Below are positions 14,925 to 16,430 of a DNA stretch of 16,430 nucleotides, piece after piece (within the stretch, counting starts at the first letter, position 1; every line of letters begins with the position of its first letter). Location of the stretch: assembly GCF_001280005.1 (NCBI RefSeq), contig NZ_LGDW01000072.1:1-16430 (forward strand). The letters are read 5' to 3'. The DNA is from Streptomyces sp. NRRL WC-3618. GTDB taxonomy: Bacteria > Actinomycetota > Actinomycetes > Streptomycetales > Streptomycetaceae. The notes under the pieces were generated by a model. It worked only from the letters and a program-made list of their open reading frames with translations. It had not been told where the DNA came from and made no database searches. The position numbers and the translations under genes are program-made.

Positions 14925-14967
14925 CATCCCGGGCACTGGTTGCCGGGGGCCGTGTGGCAGCCTGGCG

Positions 14968-14999
14968 GGTCGTTGTCGGAGGTGGCTGCGACAATGACC
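14968..14999. promoter_or_regulatory. 11-bp interrupted inverted repeat upstream of the CDF transporter gene
   Basis: GGTCGTTGTCG (14968-14978) and CGACAATGACC (14989-14999) are inverted repeats with one mismatch, a G-T pair that would be a wobble in RNA. The spacer is 10 bases, so the half-site centres are 21 bases apart, about two helical turns. The site is centred about 76 bases before the CDF start. It could be an operator for a metal-responsive repressor or a leader hairpin. It does not match the Zur box I remember. Confidence 0.45.
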
Positions 15000-15059
15000 C
15001 ACCGGCAAAGGGCGGGCAAAGCCCGGGACAGCGAACGTACGAAGGGACAACGCGAACAC

Positions 15060-16037
15060 ATGAGCGCGTCAGGCGGCACCAAGGCGATCGTGGCGGCACT
15101 CGGGGCCAACCTCGCGATCGCGGCAGCGAAGTTCGTGGCGTTCCTCTTCAGCGGTTCGTCGTCGATGCTCGCGGAGTCCGTGCACTCGCTCGCCGACTCC
15201 GGAAACCAGGGCCTGCTCCTCCTCGGCGGCAAGAAGGCCCAGCGCGAGGCCACCCCGCAACACCCCTTCGGCTACGGCCGCGAGCGGTACATCTACGCCT
15301 TCCTCGTCTCCATCGTGCTCTTCTCGGTCGGCGGCATGTTCGCGATCTACGAGGGCTACGAGAAGATCAAGCACCCGCACGAGATCGAGCACTGGTACTG
15401 GCCGGTGGGCGTCCTCGTCTTCGCGATCATCGCCGAGGGCTTCTCCTTCCGTACGGCCATCAAGGAGTCCAACCCCCTGCGCGGCAACGAGTCCTGGAAG
15501 GACTTCGTCCGCCACGCCAAGGCCCCCGAACTGCCCGTCGTCCTGCTGGAGGACCTCGGCGCGCTCGTCGGCCTGATCCTGGCGCTCGGCGGCGTCGGCC
15601 TCGCCCTGGCCACCGGCGACGGCGTCTGGGACGGCATCGGCACCCTCTGTATCGGCATTCTGCTGATTCTGATCGCCCTGGTACTGGCCGTCGAGACCAA
15701 GTCCCTGCTGCTGGGCGAAGCCGCCGGCGCCGAAGAGGTCGTGAAGATCGAGAAGGCGATCGTCGACGGCAACACCGTCACCGGCATCATCCACATGCGC
15801 ACGCTCCACCTCGGCCCCGAGGAACTCCTGGTCGCCGCCAAGATCGCCGTCCAGCACGACGACACCGCCGCCGAGGTGGCCACCGCCATCAACGCCGCCG
15901 AGTCCCGTATCCGCGCCGCCGTCCCGATCGCCCGCGTCATCTACCTCGAACCGGACATCTACAGCGAGAAGGACGCGGCCAAGGGCCCCGACCGCGAGGC
16001 AACCCCGGGCGGCCCGGCCCAGCCCGCCGTCCACTGA
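15060..16037 (+). CDS. Cation diffusion facilitator, ZnT9-like
   Basis: A 325-aa CDF-family membrane transporter. About six membrane helices can be placed: 8-30, 33-56, 78-97, 114-131, 158-184 and 191-215, followed by a cytoplasmic domain (about 220-300) of the CDF C-terminal type. The helix-2 metal motif is present in AESVHSLADSGNQ (H42, D46). In helix 5 the usual HxxxD or DxxxD is replaced by PVVLLEDLGALVG: D165 is kept, E164 is adjacent and the -4 position is V161. This LLED pattern is the one I associate with the SLC30A9/ZnT9 branch. Zn2+ or another divalent metal is the likely substrate. ATG at 15060 has GAAGGGA at 15041-15047, a rather long 12-base spacing. The gene sits between the manA terminator and ahcY, with an inverted repeat upstream. 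Confidence 0.92.
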   Translation: MSASGGTKAIVAALGANLAIAAAKFVAFLFSGSSSMLAESVHSLADSGNQGLLLLGGKKAQREATPQHPFGYGRERYIYAFLVSIVLFSVGGMFAIYEGYEKIKHPHEIEHWYWPVGVLVFAIIAEGFSFRTAIKESNPLRGNESWKDFVRHAKAPELPVVLLEDLGALVGLILALGGVGLALATGDGVWDGIGTLCIGILLILIALVLAVETKSLLLGEAAGAEEVVKIEKAIVDGNTVTGIIHMRTLHLGPEELLVAAKIAVQHDDTAAEVATAINAAESRIRAAVPIARVIYLEPDIYSEKDAAKGPDREATPGGPAQPAVH

Positions 16038-16110
16038 GTTCACCTCCGCTCGGCCTCGAAGTGTCCTGATGTGTTCGCAGGCGGACTGGGGACGGTCGGG
16101 CCGACAGGTG

Positions 16111-16116
16111 TAGCTT
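16111..16116 (+). promoter_or_regulatory. Possible -10 element for ahcY
   Basis: TAGCTT matches the TAnnnT -10 pattern and lies 195 bases before the ahcY ATG. The -35 region is weak. If used, it would give a leader of about 190 bases containing the hairpins at 16154-16264. Confidence 0.3.
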
Positions 16117-16153
16117 GGGACGGAGCCAGACGTCGCTGCTGATGGCGGTCGGG

Positions 16154-16264
16154 CGGTCCCACCGCGGACCGGCCGAGGGAGAGAGGGCCTCCGACGGACT
16201 GCGCTGCGCGTACCGGGGCACGCCTGTGCCCTCTTCGGGCACCCCTGTGTCCGCCGCCGCGCAG
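16154..16264 (+). promoter_or_regulatory. Structured leader of ahcY with alternative hairpins
   Basis: CGGTCC (16154-16159) can pair with GGACCG (16166-16171). CTGCGC (16199-16204) can pair with GCGCAG (16259-16264), enclosing a region where GTGCCC (16226-16231) can pair either with GGGCAC before it (16216-16221, 4-base loop) or with GGGCAC after it (16237-16242, 5-base loop). The two hairpins exclude each other. The same segment contains a 13-base direct repeat, GGGCACGCCTGTG and GGGCACCCCTGTG, 21 bases apart with one mismatch. It could act in RNA or as paired operator sites. It does not match the SAH riboswitch as I remember it. Confidence 0.4.
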
Positions 16265-16310
16265 ACCAGCCGTACCCACCTCTCATCCCAACACTGAGGA
16301 GCAGCCCCTA

Positions 16311-16430
16311 ATGACGACTGTCGACAACCGACAGGACTTCAAGGTCGCCGATCTCTCGCTGGCCGCGTTCGGCCGCAAGGAGATCACGCTTGCCGAGCAC
16401 GAGATGCCCGGTCTGATGTCGATCCGCCGC
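16311..16430 (+). CDS. ahcY: Adenosylhomocysteinase, 5' end only
   Basis: The first 40 codons of S-adenosyl-L-homocysteine hydrolase, cut by the window end. [20 protein letters not shown] (residues 10-29) followed by HEMPGL is the typical N-terminus of the family. The enzyme splits S-adenosylhomocysteine into adenosine and homocysteine using bound NAD and so relieves product inhibition of methyltransferases. ATG at 16311 has GAGGAG at 16296-16301, 9 bases away. The 270-base gap after the CDF gene and the structured leader suggest an independent promoter. The NAD-binding and catalytic regions are outside the window, so integrity cannot be judged. Confidence 0.93.
   Translation, partial: MTTVDNRQDFKVADLSLAAFGRKEITLAEHEMPGLMSIRR

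Noticed and set aside
16191..16264. SAH riboswitch upstream of ahcY
   Set aside because: A TGCGCTGC stretch recalls the conserved start of that class, but the CAGGCTCG-like segment and closing pseudoknot strand I remember are not found. A covariance-model search would settle it.
1..16430. CRISPR arrays, tRNA or rRNA genes, insertion sequences, attachment sites, prophage or toxin-antitoxin genes
   Set aside because: None seen; all genes fit a conserved core chromosomal block with uniform composition.

Overview
The window is high-GC actinobacterial chromosome, almost certainly Streptomyces. Coding frames have strong G/C third positions, starts are often GTG or TTG, and the WhiB protein matches what I remember of the Streptomyces coelicolor sporulation regulator nearly residue for residue. 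Gene order also matches the conserved Streptomyces block running from the F420 genes through whiB, manB and manA to ahcY. A similar order occurs in mycobacteria (fbiA/fbiB, whiB2, Rv3259, Rv3258c, manB, Rv3256c, manA, sahH). This is core chromosome: I see no transposase, integrase, CRISPR array, tRNA or rRNA.

Layout. Positions 5-2919 hold three minus-strand genes: cdo (cysteine dioxygenase), then fbiA and fbiB, which make coenzyme F420 and overlap by 3 bases. A gene-free, lower-GC stretch of about 680 bases separates them from whiB (3597-3860, plus). Next is a very large membrane glycosyltransferase (4031-7696) that overlaps a secreted DUF5719-type protein by 4 bases (7693-9189). A hairpin separates this from a convergent small zincin-like protein (9257-9706, minus). 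That gene is divergent from a DUF3499-type zinc-ribbon protein (10069-10440, plus). Phosphomannomutase manB follows (10559-11926), then an intergenic region with two copies of a 36-base repeat and hairpins. A Trm112-type mini-protein (12294-12464), an SIS/sugar-isomerase-like protein (12494-13633) and mannose-6-phosphate isomerase manA (13733-14884) come next. A terminator-like hairpin, a ZnT9-like cation diffusion facilitator (15060-16037), a structured leader and the first 40 codons of ahcY close the window.

How the genes fit together. manA and manB link fructose-6-phosphate to mannose-1-phosphate, the precursor of GDP-mannose and polyprenyl-phosphate mannose. The SIS protein between them looks like a relative of phosphoglucose/phosphomannose isomerases and probably serves the same pathway. 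The glycosyltransferase and DUF5719 pair sits just downstream of the developmental regulator whiB and plausibly acts in envelope glycosylation; this is inference. fbiA/fbiB serve F420 redox metabolism, cdo serves cysteine catabolism, and ahcY the S-adenosylmethionine cycle.

I see no dramatic new system. The best leads are the uncharacterised glycosyltransferase-DUF5719 pair, a zincin-family protein without its HExxH site, and unassigned inverted repeats upstream of fbiA, the CDF gene and ahcY.
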